A DNA stretch of 21,971 bases from a virus, in the IMG/VR virus record IMGVR_UViG_3300011116_001105, positions 1 to 21,971 of that record. One strand, 5' to 3'. This document shows positions 14,004 through 21,400 of this stretch, piece after piece (the first letter of the stretch is position 1; each line of letters opens with the position of its first letter). The notes below the pieces were generated by a model. That model was not told the origin of the DNA, made no database searches, and saw only the letters and a list, made by a program, of their open reading frames with translations. The position numbers and the translations under genes were made by a program.

Positions 14004-14297
14004 ATGTCAAATAATACTAATATAGAAAAGGAAAAAATCCTAAAATTAAACGATAGGATTCAAGTTAAAGTTATTTATCGATATGAAGATAATATTATCG
14101 GTAAAAGAGAAGAATTTCTCTTTATTTTCACAATTGAAAATCAAAAATGGAAACAAGAAATTAAAGTTGATATTGAAACTGGTGAAGTCAAAACTTCATT
14201 ATTTTCTTTTGAGTTAGTGCATTTTCAAGAAGATTTAAAAACAATCTTTGATTATATTTCAGGTTTAAAGTTTAAAAAAAATATGTTTAATTATTAA
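14004..14297 (+). CDS. Hypothetical protein behind the structured leader
   Basis: A 97-residue protein, beta-rich in the first two thirds (LNDRIQVKVIYRYEDN, EEFLFIFTIENQ, WKQEIKVDIETGEVKTSLF) with a helical C-terminus. No family is recognised. The start is placed at 14004 rather than at an in-frame ATG 36 bases upstream because AAGGGGG ends 3 bases before it and because the upstream extension would run through the 12-bp regulatory hairpin. Its translation is probably controlled by that structure. Confidence 0.6.
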   Translation: MSNNTNIEKEKILKLNDRIQVKVIYRYEDNIIGKREEFLFIFTIENQKWKQEIKVDIETGEVKTSLFSFELVHFQEDLKTIFDYISGLKFKKNMFNY

Positions 14298-14326
14298 ACA
14301 CAATTATTAAAAGGGGGGAAGAATAT

Positions 14327-14647
14327 ATGCATCCATCGGAGATAATCGAAATCATTGGTAAGCCAATGACTTTAAACAAACTTATTCTTATTTTAAAAAC
14401 AAACGGGCAACTGATAAAAAAGAAAAATAAATGGTATATTCTTTTTACCTTTAACGACATAGACATTTACTGGGACTTGAAAAAAGACACAGTGAAAGAA
14501 CAAAAAAAAGGAACTCAAAAACTAATCAATAAATTAATAACAAAAGTAAATGAAATAAAAGAAGATTTAGAATATTTAAAAAATTATTTTAATGACGATG
14601 TAATTGATGCAAAATTACAACAAATATTAAACAATTTGACAACATAA
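14327..14647 (+). CDS. Hypothetical small protein
   Basis: A 106-residue protein. The first 45 residues (SEIIEIIGKPMTLNKLILIL, then KNKWYILFTFNDIDIYWDLK) could form a small winged-helix-like alpha/beta piece; the rest is a charged coiled coil ending in LQQILNNL. No family is recognised. AAAAGGGGGGAAG ahead of the start gives a G-rich ribosome site like that of the gene before it. Confidence 0.6.
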   Translation: MHPSEIIEIIGKPMTLNKLILILKTNGQLIKKKNKWYILFTFNDIDIYWDLKKDTVKEQKKGTQKLINKLITKVNEIKEDLEYLKNYFNDDVIDAKLQQILNNLTT

Positions 14648-14676
14648 AACAATAATTTATAATAAAAGGAGCAGAA

Positions 14677-14901
14677 ATGCAAAAAGAAAGTAATTCAAGT
14701 GAAGTAATTATGGATTTAGAGGATTTACTAACAGAAGAAACCAAGAAGCTTGTAGGGTATATTATGCCAATACTTGAAGCTGAAAAAATTTCTATGACTA
14801 GTAAGATTAATATTAAATCTATTTTATGGAACTACAAAGACAATTTAAAAGAAAAGTTAATCAAGGAAAATTATGACAAATCAAACACAAATAAATATTA
14901 A
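14677..14901 (+). CDS. Hypothetical small protein
   Basis: A 74-residue, acidic-then-basic helical protein (VIMDLEDLLTEETKKLVGYI near the N-terminus). No family is recognised. AAAGGAG 6 bases before the ATG is a strong ribosome binding site. Its last 29 bases overlap the nuclease gene, so the two are probably translated in a coupled way. Confidence 0.6.
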   Translation: MQKESNSSEVIMDLEDLLTEETKKLVGYIMPILEAEKISMTSKINIKSILWNYKDNLKEKLIKENYDKSNTNKY

Positions 14902-15421
14902 TTTATCAGAAAAAGAGCTAGAAGATTTTTTATGCTCTAACAATAACTTAGAAAAATATCTAGGTTTAAAATTCATAGCAAGGCAAGTATCAATACCACC
15001 AGTTGGCATTATTGATATATTAGCATATCATAAAGAAAGTAAATGTTGGGTTATTATAGAATTAAAGAAAGATTCTTTAGATGCTTCAGCTTTTTGTCAA
15101 TTATCATCTTATTTAAATTATTATAAAAAAACAAAATCTTTTATAAATTATAAGTATTTTCAACGAGAAAGACAATTTTGTGGGTTATTAATTGGAAACG
15201 ATTTAGATTCTAATTTGATTAAGTGTGTTGATTATTATTCTGGTGTTAATTGCAATATAATAAATTATCGCCTTTTTAGTGCGACTTTAGAAAATGGAAT
15301 ACAATTTGATTGGTATAATAATGAGCAACAAGATATTGAAAATTGTCTTTTTGATATAGATAATAGAAATGACTTTAATCGCAATAATGCTTTGGAGGGG
15401 TTATGCAGCAAGGATTTATAA
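14873..15421 (+). CDS. PD-(D/E)XK family nuclease-like protein
   Basis: A 182-residue protein with the core of the restriction-endonuclease-like fold: an N-terminal helix (SEKELEDFLCSNNNLEKYLG), then strand GIIDILAY with Asp48, strand WVIIELKKD with Glu63 and Lys65, and a helix ASAFCQLSSYLNYY with Gln76. This gives the D-(14)-E-x-K signature plus the Q-L-x-x-Y helix seen in NucS- and RecB-like nucleases. It has no additional domain. It sits between small unknown genes and the replication initiator, so a role in processing replication intermediates or attacking host DNA fits. It overlaps the initiator gene by 19 bases. Confidence 0.75.
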   Translation: MTNQTQININLSEKELEDFLCSNNNLEKYLGLKFIARQVSIPPVGIIDILAYHKESKCWVIIELKKDSLDASAFCQLSSYLNYYKKTKSFINYKYFQRERQFCGLLIGNDLDSNLIKCVDYYSGVNCNIINYRLFSATLENGIQFDWYNNEQQDIENCLFDIDNRNDFNRNNALEGLCSKDL

Positions 15422-16206
15422 TAGTGCATAGAAAAATAACTGATAATTGGCTTTGGTTATCAGAGCCATTTACAAAATCTCAGGCTTGGATTGATTTGTT
15501 ATTAATTGCAAACCACACACCAAACTCTTTTTTCATTAGAGGTATAAAAATAGATGTTAAAAGAGGTCAAATTGGTTGGAGTGAAGAAAATATTGCTTTG
15601 CGTTGGAAATGGTCTAGAAATAAACTAAGAAAGTTTCTTAAAATGTTAGAAAAGGAACAACAGATTAAACAGCATAGAAGCAATATTATCAATATTATAG
15701 AGATTTTAAATTATGATATTTATCAGGATATGAACAACAAAAAGAACAACAAAAAGACAACAGAAAAACAACAGAATGAACAACAAAAAGACACAAACAA
15801 TGAATGTATAACTAATGAAGAACAATGTTTAATAAATGAAAAAGAAATAGAAGCAAAATATTTATTTTCAAAATTACCAATTTTCATTAACAAAGATTTG
15901 TGGAAAATTTTTATAGATTTTAGAATTTCAATAGCAACTAAGCATAAACCTTTTACAGAACATGCAAAAGAATTATTGCTAAAAGATTTAACAAACTTTG
16001 AGAATCTAAAAGCTGGTAATGCTAACATAGCACTTGAAAATTCAATTAAAAACAGTTGGCAGGGAGTATTTGAACCAAAACCAAACAACCAACAACAACA
16101 GCCGAAGCAAAATAACTATTACAAAAAAGATGATGAAGACCCATATCTTAAAGAAATAAGATACCAACTAGAAAAAAGAAATAATGGAGGAAATAATGGA
16201 AAATAA
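15403..16206 (+). CDS. Phage replication initiator with winged-helix N-terminus
   Basis: A 267-residue protein with the opening of phage replisome organisers: FIIVHRKITDNWLWLSEPFTK, QAWIDLLLIANH and VKRGQIGWSEENIALRWKWS, followed by the recognition helix NKLRKFLKMLEKEQQI and a wing (IIEILNYDIYQ). A Lys/Asn/Gln-rich linker covers about residues 110-140. The C-terminal domain (residues about 150-230) has DLWKIFIDFRISIATKHKPF and ends with NSIKNSWQGVFEP, as in DnaD/GpO-like proteins that load the helicase. GGAGGGG sets the start. The helicase follows directly, supporting the role: it binds the origin and recruits the helicase. Confidence 0.85.
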   Translation: MQQGFIIVHRKITDNWLWLSEPFTKSQAWIDLLLIANHTPNSFFIRGIKIDVKRGQIGWSEENIALRWKWSRNKLRKFLKMLEKEQQIKQHRSNIINIIEILNYDIYQDMNNKKNNKKTTEKQQNEQQKDTNNECITNEEQCLINEKEIEAKYLFSKLPIFINKDLWKIFIDFRISIATKHKPFTEHAKELLLKDLTNFENLKAGNANIALENSIKNSWQGVFEPKPNNQQQQPKQNNYYKKDDEDPYLKEIRYQLEKRNNGGNNGK

Positions 16207-17530
16207 GCATATAAACCAAGAGTTGGAGCTTCAAATAATTACCACCATCATAGCCAATAATTTCACTTATGCAAAAATACAGGGCTTAGTAAAACCTGAA
16301 CATTTCGCAACATTGGAAATACAAAAATTGTATAAATTTTTTGAGGAAAAAGTCAATCAAATGGAAGTTAATATCTTGACTTGTAAAAATTTCTTACAAG
16401 TCGAGTTTAAAGAGTTTGAAAATTTCTTTAGAGAGTTTTTTAATTATTATAGCGATTTAAGCATAGTAAATTATGACCTAGTATCTTTGGCTAAAGAATT
16501 GATTGAACTATATCAGAAACGAGAGTTTGACGCCTTTATTTCGAAATTAAATCAGGGAGGATATTATACTTTTGACGAAATTAAAAATAATGTCTTAACA
16601 AAACTTTATGATTTAGAAGTTGGAAATAATTCAGACCCTAAAAATATTTTAGATGGTATTAATGAAATTATGAGCAACAATCAAACAACAGCAATCTATT
16701 CTAATTTTAAACAATTGGACTTTATGTGTGGCGGTTTTGAGCTTGGCAACTTGGTTATTGTTGGTGGCAAACCATCTAGCGGAAAAACAACATTTTCTTT
16801 ATGTATGGCTATGCAAATGGCAATGAATTATAGTGTTTGTTTTTTTAGTGTAGAAGTAAAAGCAGTAGCAATATATCGTAAATTTCTGAATAATATCGCT
16901 TCAATGCAACATTATAAAATTAAAACTAAGACTTATAATGTTTATGAAGAGGAATTATTAAAAGAAAAAATTCAAAATGAGAAAGTTATTAAAAGGCAAC
17001 TATTAGTCTATGATACCAAAAAATTAACAATTAATTTACTTAGAAGCAAGATTAAAAAAATACTTTTAAGAAACAAACTTGATGCAATATTCATTGATTA
17101 TTTACAATTAATGACTCCAGAAGGCAAGGATTTTTCAAGGGAACAACAAATTGCTAAAATAGCTATTGGATTAAAACAAATTGCTACCGAGTTTAATATT
17201 GTTGTTGTTGCTTTGTCTCAATTATCAAGAAATAGTGATGTCCGAGAAAATAAGAAACCAGTATTAAGTGATTTAAGAGACTCTGGAAGCATTGAAGCAA
17301 GTGCTGATATTGTCTTATTCGTCCACAGAGACCACTACTATTTGCTACAAACTAAACCACCTGAACATAATCAGGCTAAATATATGGAGTGGCAACAAAT
17401 GGCTAAAAAGGTTGAATATGAAGCAGATATAATTATTGCAAAAAACAGAGATGGTATTTGCGGTGATGTTAAATTTATTTTTGATAAAGAATATTCAAGA
17501 TTTTCGGAGGCTCAAAATGATACATATTAA
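16196..17530 (+). CDS. dnaB-like: Replicative DNA helicase, DnaB family
   Basis: A 444-residue helicase. The N-terminal domain (IITTIIANNFTYAKIQGLVKP, HFATLEIQKLY) matches the DnaB N-terminal helical bundle. The RecA-like domain has Walker A GGKPSSGKTT (residues 190-199), Walker B AIFIDYLQLM with Asp301, LSQLSRNSD, then LSDLRDSGSIEASADIVLF and a closing IIIAKNRDG. GGAGG 4-8 bases before 16196 fixes that start rather than an ATG 12 bases upstream, which would also overlap the initiator more. It unwinds DNA at the phage fork. Confidence 0.95.
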   Translation: MENKHINQELELQIITTIIANNFTYAKIQGLVKPEHFATLEIQKLYKFFEEKVNQMEVNILTCKNFLQVEFKEFENFFREFFNYYSDLSIVNYDLVSLAKELIELYQKREFDAFISKLNQGGYYTFDEIKNNVLTKLYDLEVGNNSDPKNILDGINEIMSNNQTTAIYSNFKQLDFMCGGFELGNLVIVGGKPSSGKTTFSLCMAMQMAMNYSVCFFSVEVKAVAIYRKFLNNIASMQHYKIKTKTYNVYEEELLKEKIQNEKVIKRQLLVYDTKKLTINLLRSKIKKILLRNKLDAIFIDYLQLMTPEGKDFSREQQIAKIAIGLKQIATEFNIVVVALSQLSRNSDVRENKKPVLSDLRDSGSIEASADIVLFVHRDHYYLLQTKPPEHNQAKYMEWQQMAKKVEYEADIIIAKNRDGICGDVKFIFDKEYSRFSEAQNDTY

Positions 17531-17744
17531 AGAAATACAAGAAAAAATTTTAAATAATGCTAGAAAAGCAAAATTTTATCATCACAACAGAGATATTTTT
17601 ATTAAATATTTTGATTCTATTGAGCAATATAATTCGCTTATAATGAGTGGAAAATTTGATAAATTAGAACAAATAATTAATGAAAATACAAACTTCACAA
17701 TGTCTATTGTGGAGAATGTAATTAACAACTTAACTAAAAAATAA
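17517..17744 (+). CDS. Hypothetical small protein after the helicase
   Basis: A 75-residue helical protein (IKEIQEKILNNARKAKFYHHNRDIF at the start, ENVINNLTKK at the end). No family is recognised. The start at 17517 is supported by CGGAGG 7 bases upstream inside the helicase gene; a longer frame starting at 17436 would only read through the helicase. It overlaps the helicase stop by 14 bases. A helicase accessory role is guessed only from position. Confidence 0.6.
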   Translation: MIHIKEIQEKILNNARKAKFYHHNRDIFIKYFDSIEQYNSLIMSGKFDKLEQIINENTNFTMSIVENVINNLTKK

Positions 17745-17996
17745 ATGGAAAATAAAGTTAAAATTTTAAAGACTAAAGAAGGTTTTTTAAAAAATGAGAT
17801 ATTAATAGAATCACTTGGAAATTGCGGAATAGTGTTCGAGAGTTTCTTCGGAGATAGATTATTTTATCTTAAAAAAGGTAAAAGAAAATGGGTGAAAGTT
17901 CCAAAATCATTTGCTTTTCGCGAAGGTGAAATAATTGATTTTTGCGAAATTTGTAAATCATCGACAGCCTGGCAGTTTAGCTGGGATTTTTGTTAA
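17745..17996 (+). CDS. Hypothetical small protein
   Basis: An 83-residue protein, beta-rich, with GIVFESFFGDRLFYLKKGKR (about residues 28-47) and two close Cys near the end (DFCEICKSSTAW), followed by SWDFC. A Cys cluster of three could bind metal, but the spacing does not match a standard zinc finger. The ATG follows the previous stop without a gap, behind an ACTTAACTAAAAAATA leader. Confidence 0.55.
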   Translation: MENKVKILKTKEGFLKNEILIESLGNCGIVFESFFGDRLFYLKKGKRKWVKVPKSFAFREGEIIDFCEICKSSTAWQFSWDFC

Positions 17997-18013
17997 TTTA
18001 ATTAAAAAATAAT

Positions 18014-18232
18014 ATGGAAAATCAATGGCAACCGATACAAACAGCTCCAAAAGATGGAACCAAAATTTTAGTTTGCCACATCAACTATTATAGCCCTATA
18101 ACTGCTCTGTGGTCTTCTTATCATCCTAATGCAAAAGGCAAAGAAACGTGGCGCGAAGATGGTAGCAATTATAAATTGAATCCAACGCACTGGATGCCTT
18201 TACCGCCAAAACCCGAAACAGCAACAACTTAA
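18014..18232 (+). CDS. DUF551-family protein
   Basis: A 72-residue protein with the whole DUF551 signature: WQPIQTAPKDGTKILV at residues 5-20, a central Trp-containing segment (ITALWSSYHP) and the closing THWMPLPPKP at 58-67. The family is widespread in phages and prophages of Gram-negative bacteria, and its function is unknown. The full length is present. This is one of the clearer hints that the host is Gram-negative. Confidence 0.85.
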   Translation: MENQWQPIQTAPKDGTKILVCHINYYSPITALWSSYHPNAKGKETWREDGSNYKLNPTHWMPLPPKPETATT

Positions 18233-18246
18233 ATAAGGATTAGATT

Positions 18247-18537
18247 ATGAAAATTAAAAAGGTTATACTTCAAAGCGACTTAAGCGACGATTTTAAAGAC
18301 TTAAATCATAAACAGGGTTTACATCCTATCTTCGATCGAGACGATTTTCATTCAGTAGTTATTACTAGAGAAGCATTAGTTAGAGCAATTGATGTTAATA
18401 AACATCTCTTTGATAATCTTCCAGAGGTTAAACTATTAGCTGATAAGTTAATAAAACTTTTTGATGAATTCAACATAGATCTCTTGATACGGGATGTAGG
18501 ACTAGACGGTGGTCTAATGCTTCAGAAAAACAATTAA
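18247..18537 (+). CDS. Hypothetical protein
   Basis: A 96-residue protein, mixed alpha/beta (VILQSDLSDDFKDLN; SVVITREALVRAIDVNKHLF; LIKLFDEFNIDLLIRD). No family is recognised. AAGGA 8 bases before the ATG supports the start. It belongs to the accessory block after the replication genes. Confidence 0.6.
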   Translation: MKIKKVILQSDLSDDFKDLNHKQGLHPIFDRDDFHSVVITREALVRAIDVNKHLFDNLPEVKLLADKLIKLFDEFNIDLLIRDVGLDGGLMLQKNN

Positions 18538-18547
18538 TTTAGAATAT

Positions 18548-18787
18548 ATGAAAACAACAACAAATAAAAAATATAAACTTTGTAAAAACATATCTATTAA
18601 TGAATTAATGAAGTTTAAAATTCAGTTTCGTAAAAACTTTATATCAATTATGACAGATACTAGATTTAAAATTCCTGCTGATACAAAAAATGAAGCATTG
18701 ATAAAATGGGGAGAAATAGGAGTTATTTTTGATGCAACAATTGATGATATTTTAAAAACTCGTGATTGGAGAGACGAAAATTATTAG
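18548..18787 (+). CDS. Hypothetical small protein
   Basis: A 79-residue protein with a basic N-terminal half (KYKLCKNISINELMKFKIQFRK in part) and an acidic C-terminus (IDDILKTRDWRDENY). No family, membrane segment or motif is recognised. It starts 10 bases after the preceding stop, with no Shine-Dalgarno. Confidence 0.55.
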   Translation: MKTTTNKKYKLCKNISINELMKFKIQFRKNFISIMTDTRFKIPADTKNEALIKWGEIGVIFDATIDDILKTRDWRDENY

Positions 18788-18817
18788 AATTATTAACAAT
18801 TAACTTATTATATATAT

Positions 18818-19759
18818 ATGAAAACAATCGTAAAAATGAATTTTGGAAGTCATCTATACGGCACTAACACCGAAACAAGCGACAAAGATTTAAAAGGGGT
18901 TTATCTACCAAATTTAAATGATTGTATTGTAGGCAATGTCAAAAGAAGCATTGTTTCAAATACCAAAAGTAATGCTAACCAAAAAAACACCAATAAAGAT
19001 ATTGATTGTGAGATTTATTCACTTCAATATTTTTTGCTAGAGCTTGGAAAAAATGGTGATACAACTTTTTTAGATATGATTCACGCTCCAGATTCAATGC
19101 TAATTGAAAAAAGTGAGATATGGCAACAAATAAGAACTAATAGGGAAAAATTTTATACTAAAAGTTTAAAATCTTATATAGGATATTGTCGGTCTCAGGC
19201 TTCAAAATATGGCATCAAAGGTTCAAAATTAGAAGAGGCACAAAAAATCATTAATGTTTTAAATAAACATAATGAAAGTGAGAAGCTAGCTAATTTTTGG
19301 GAGGAATTACCTACAAGTGAATACACCAAAATATATGAAATTAAGAATTGCCAAGCAAAAGACAAAAGAGCCTTTGATTTTTGCGGAAAAAAATTAATGG
19401 CTGATACAAATGTGTTTTTTGCTAAACAAACCATACAAAAGTTTTATGATTCTTACGGGGAACGGGCAAGAATGGCTCAAGCTAATGAAGGGATTGATTG
19501 GAAGGCAATTTCTCACGCTTTTAGAGTTGGTTATCAATTAAAAGAATTGTACACAACTGGCGATTTAATTTTTCCTTTGAAAGATGCAGAATTTATAAAA
19601 GAGATTAAAAAACAAAAATTTCATTTTTCTAACGACAAAATAGCTGATAAGCTAGAAAACTTAGTTAATGAAATTGAAATTTTAGCTTCTAACTCAAATT
19701 ATCCTCAATCAGTTGATTTAACTTATTGGAATAATTTTATTATTAATCTTTATAAATAA
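18818..19759 (+). CDS. RlaP-type nucleotidyltransferase (polymerase beta superfamily, PF10127)
   Basis: A 313-residue protein. The N-terminus carries the family signature: MNFGSHLYGTNTETSDKDLKGV, with the Gly-Ser nucleotide-binding turn at residues 10-11, the metal-binding pair Asp22-x-Asp24, and the third acid in DIDCEIYSLQYF (around Asp63/Glu65). GDTTFLDMIHAP (80-91) and a long helical C-terminal half (KSLKSYIGYCRSQASKYG; KAISHAFRVGYQLKELYTTG) follow the usual layout. The family was named from association with RNA-repair ligases, and phage members are common, but the substrate is not established. All catalytic acids appear intact. No RNA ligase is in the window. The AT-rich leader ATTAACTTATTATATATAT precedes the start. 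Confidence 0.85.
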   Translation: MKTIVKMNFGSHLYGTNTETSDKDLKGVYLPNLNDCIVGNVKRSIVSNTKSNANQKNTNKDIDCEIYSLQYFLLELGKNGDTTFLDMIHAPDSMLIEKSEIWQQIRTNREKFYTKSLKSYIGYCRSQASKYGIKGSKLEEAQKIINVLNKHNESEKLANFWEELPTSEYTKIYEIKNCQAKDKRAFDFCGKKLMADTNVFFAKQTIQKFYDSYGERARMAQANEGIDWKAISHAFRVGYQLKELYTTGDLIFPLKDAEFIKEIKKQKFHFSNDKIADKLENLVNEIEILASNSNYPQSVDLTYWNNFIINLYK

Positions 19760-19763
19760 TAAT

Positions 19764-20153
19764 ATGAAAACAACAAATTACGAAATATCAAAGAAACTCA
19801 AAGAAGCGGGATTTGATGCTCAGTCAAGTTTTTTTTGGTGCGAGTTAGGTAAAGATTTAATTAAGATACATATTTCACAATCTCACTCAGTGCCTGAATC
19901 ATTAGATAAAATAAGAGCTTATGACCTCGAAACGCTACTCGATGCTTTGCCTAAAAAAATTAAATTTAAAGAAAAAGAGTATTGTTTTTGGATGCAATGG
20001 TCTGGATGTTCTGATTGTTATATCATGGGCTATGTTTATGGAAACCTGCGGGCTACTGAATTGGAGGTTTCGAGATACGATGATGAAAACAAATCACTCG
20101 CCGACATTGCTGGCGAAATGTGGCTAATATTGAAAAAAAAGGGGTTGATGTAA
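19764..20153 (+). CDS. Recurrent phage protein of unknown function
   Basis: A 129-residue protein with three features I associate with a widespread but uncharacterised phage family: TNYEISKKLKEAGFDAQSSF at the N-terminus, AYDLETLLDALPKKI at 52-66, and SLADIAGEMWLILKKKG near the C-terminus. These are typical of phage proteins annotated only as hypothetical. The centre has several Cys (YCFWMQWSGCSDCYIMGY). It begins 4 bases after the preceding stop, so it is co-transcribed with the nucleotidyltransferase. Confidence 0.7.
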   Translation: MKTTNYEISKKLKEAGFDAQSSFFWCELGKDLIKIHISQSHSVPESLDKIRAYDLETLLDALPKKIKFKEKEYCFWMQWSGCSDCYIMGYVYGNLRATELEVSRYDDENKSLADIAGEMWLILKKKGLM

Positions 20154-20154
20154 T

Positions 20155-20616
20155 ATGAACTATATATCAGACAAAAATTTAGTTAAAATTGTTATATTTC
20201 CTTATTTTTTGGGAACTCTTGCTTTAAATGGCATAACAAAAAACACTAATGAATTTTTTAAGCTATGTGAATCTTGTTATTTGGAAATTTTGGATAAATA
20301 TCAAAAAAAAGATAAACTTGCTAAATTAAATAATCGCTTAGACATATTGACAAACAAAGCTATCTATGAGTTGGCAAACAAACAAACTAAAGAAGTAAAC
20401 ACTCACAAAGCAATTATTGTTATTAATGAAATAGCACAAATGGCAATTGATGCTAATTTATTCGATTATGAAATGCAGGCGAAGATAGCAAGTCTATTAG
20501 AACCATTTCAAGAGATTGAAACAAGAATGGATATTAGCAATGATGATTGGCTGATGCTTAAAAACTCGGCTGAAAAACAGGCTAAGAAAATTTATGAAAT
20601 ATTTTTTAAGGAGTAA
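20155..20616 (+). CDS. Hypothetical helical protein
   Basis: A 153-residue, helix-rich protein (LAKLNNRLDILTNKAIYELAN; KAIIVINEIAQMAIDANLF; WLMLKNSAEKQAKKIYEIFF). The N-terminus is somewhat hydrophobic (LVKIVIFPYFLGTLALNG) but not a clear membrane span. No family is recognised. It starts one base after the previous stop. Confidence 0.6.
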   Translation: MNYISDKNLVKIVIFPYFLGTLALNGITKNTNEFFKLCESCYLEILDKYQKKDKLAKLNNRLDILTNKAIYELANKQTKEVNTHKAIIVINEIAQMAIDANLFDYEMQAKIASLLEPFQEIETRMDISNDDWLMLKNSAEKQAKKIYEIFFKE

Positions 20617-20618
20617 TT

Positions 20619-20684
20619 ATGGAGCCAGCAATTCTTTTATTAGTCATAATTGTTTTAGGACAATTATCAATATTAGATTGGTAA
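20619..20684 (+). CDS. 21-residue membrane peptide
   Basis: The frame encodes MEPAILLLVIIVLGQLSILD plus a final Trp. Nearly the whole peptide is one membrane segment. An AAGGAG Shine-Dalgarno 6 bases before the ATG, a 2-base gap to the previous stop and a 1-base gap to the next start make it more than a chance frame. Function unknown; it could also serve to couple translation of its neighbours. Confidence 0.45.
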   Translation: MEPAILLLVIIVLGQLSILDW

Positions 20685-20685
20685 T

Positions 20686-20979
20686 ATGATTTTAATTATT
20701 GATGACCAAAATATTAATTTAGTTTTATGGAATTTTCTTTTAAAAAAAGATAATATTGTTTATGCACAAAGACTAGAAACCAAGCATCTTGGGATAAATT
20801 GGGATTTTGTTTTTATCGATAAAAATGGCGATGAAGATGGATTGGTAGTAATGGACAGATTGTTGCTTGCTAATCCTAGGTTGGCAGGCAAGATATTTAT
20901 AATCAGTGAAAGTGATTATGTGTTAAATAATTTTATTCACAAAAGCAATTTGATTGATTTTATTAAAAATATTTTTTGA
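20686..20979 (+). CDS. Stand-alone response-regulator receiver-like protein
   Basis: A 97-residue protein with the layout of a CheY-type receiver: MILIIDDQNI with Asp6/Asp7, WDFVFIDKNG with the presumed phosphorylated Asp45, KIFIISES with Ser74 at the Thr/Ser switch position, and FIHKSNLIDFI with Lys86. It is shorter than the usual 115-125 residues, mainly between the first helix and the phospho-Asp strand, and it has no output domain or nearby kinase. It could intercept host phosphorelays or be a non-phosphorylated relative. The family call is moderately sure; activity is unknown. Confidence 0.6.
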   Translation: MILIIDDQNINLVLWNFLLKKDNIVYAQRLETKHLGINWDFVFIDKNGDEDGLVVMDRLLLANPRLAGKIFIISESDYVLNNFIHKSNLIDFIKNIF

Positions 20980-21043
20980 TTATTTTATAAAAACACTTGC
21001 CAAACCTTACGGCTGTAGGCAAAAAAATACTTTAAAAAAGTGC

Positions 21044-21072
21044 TTGACATTATGCAAGTAAATAATTATAAT
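21044..21072 (+). promoter_or_regulatory. Perfect consensus sigma70-type promoter of the large RNA
   Basis: TTGACA (21044-21049), a 17-base spacer and TATAAT (21067-21072) match the consensus at every position. A/T tracts just upstream (21021-21040) resemble an UP element. Transcription should start around 21079 and be strong. No open reading frame of coding quality follows. Confidence 0.85.
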
Positions 21073-21104
21073 ATTAATAATGCAAATATGCAGAATTACA
21101 GTTA

Positions 21105-21338
21105 GCCTTCTGTAAAAAGGCAATAACTCGGCACGAGTAAAGATGAGTGCATAACTTTTTGATAATCCGTTGGCTTAACGATACAGCCCACTTAATTTGG
21201 TATCAAATTAAGAATGAAATAAGCGTCAAATACCCGTCGGAAAGCGATTTATGGAGCGGGGCGATAATCAGCATCGTAGTAGGCGTATCCGCAAGTCTAA
21301 GAGCTGGTAAGCGGTCTGTTAGCCTTCAGTAAAAAGGC
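21105..21338 (+). repeat. Repeated anticodon-arm-like hairpin
   Basis: The unit GTTAGCCTTC(T/A)GTAAAAAGGC occurs at 21101-21121 and 21318-21338. Each forms a 5-bp stem GCCTT/AAGGC with a 7-nt loop, CTGTAAA in the first and CAGTAAA in the second. The first loop is identical to the tRNA-Tyr-type anticodon loop at 21433-21439. Given coordinates span both copies. Confidence 0.8.
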
Positions 21339-21400
21339 AAATTACTCCTCTGCCTAGTGTAAAAGGAGCTTCTGAGTTCGTCCAAAAGGCGTTCTCTGTT

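Noticed and set aside
20990-21040. Possible terminator after the receiver-like gene (TTGCC/GGCAA)
   Set aside because: Only 5 bp with a 16-nt loop, followed by A rather than T on the plus strand.
21147-21332. 61-residue plus-strand reading frame in the large RNA
   Set aside because: It crosses several helices and the end of a hairpin repeat, has no ribosome site and no family likeness.
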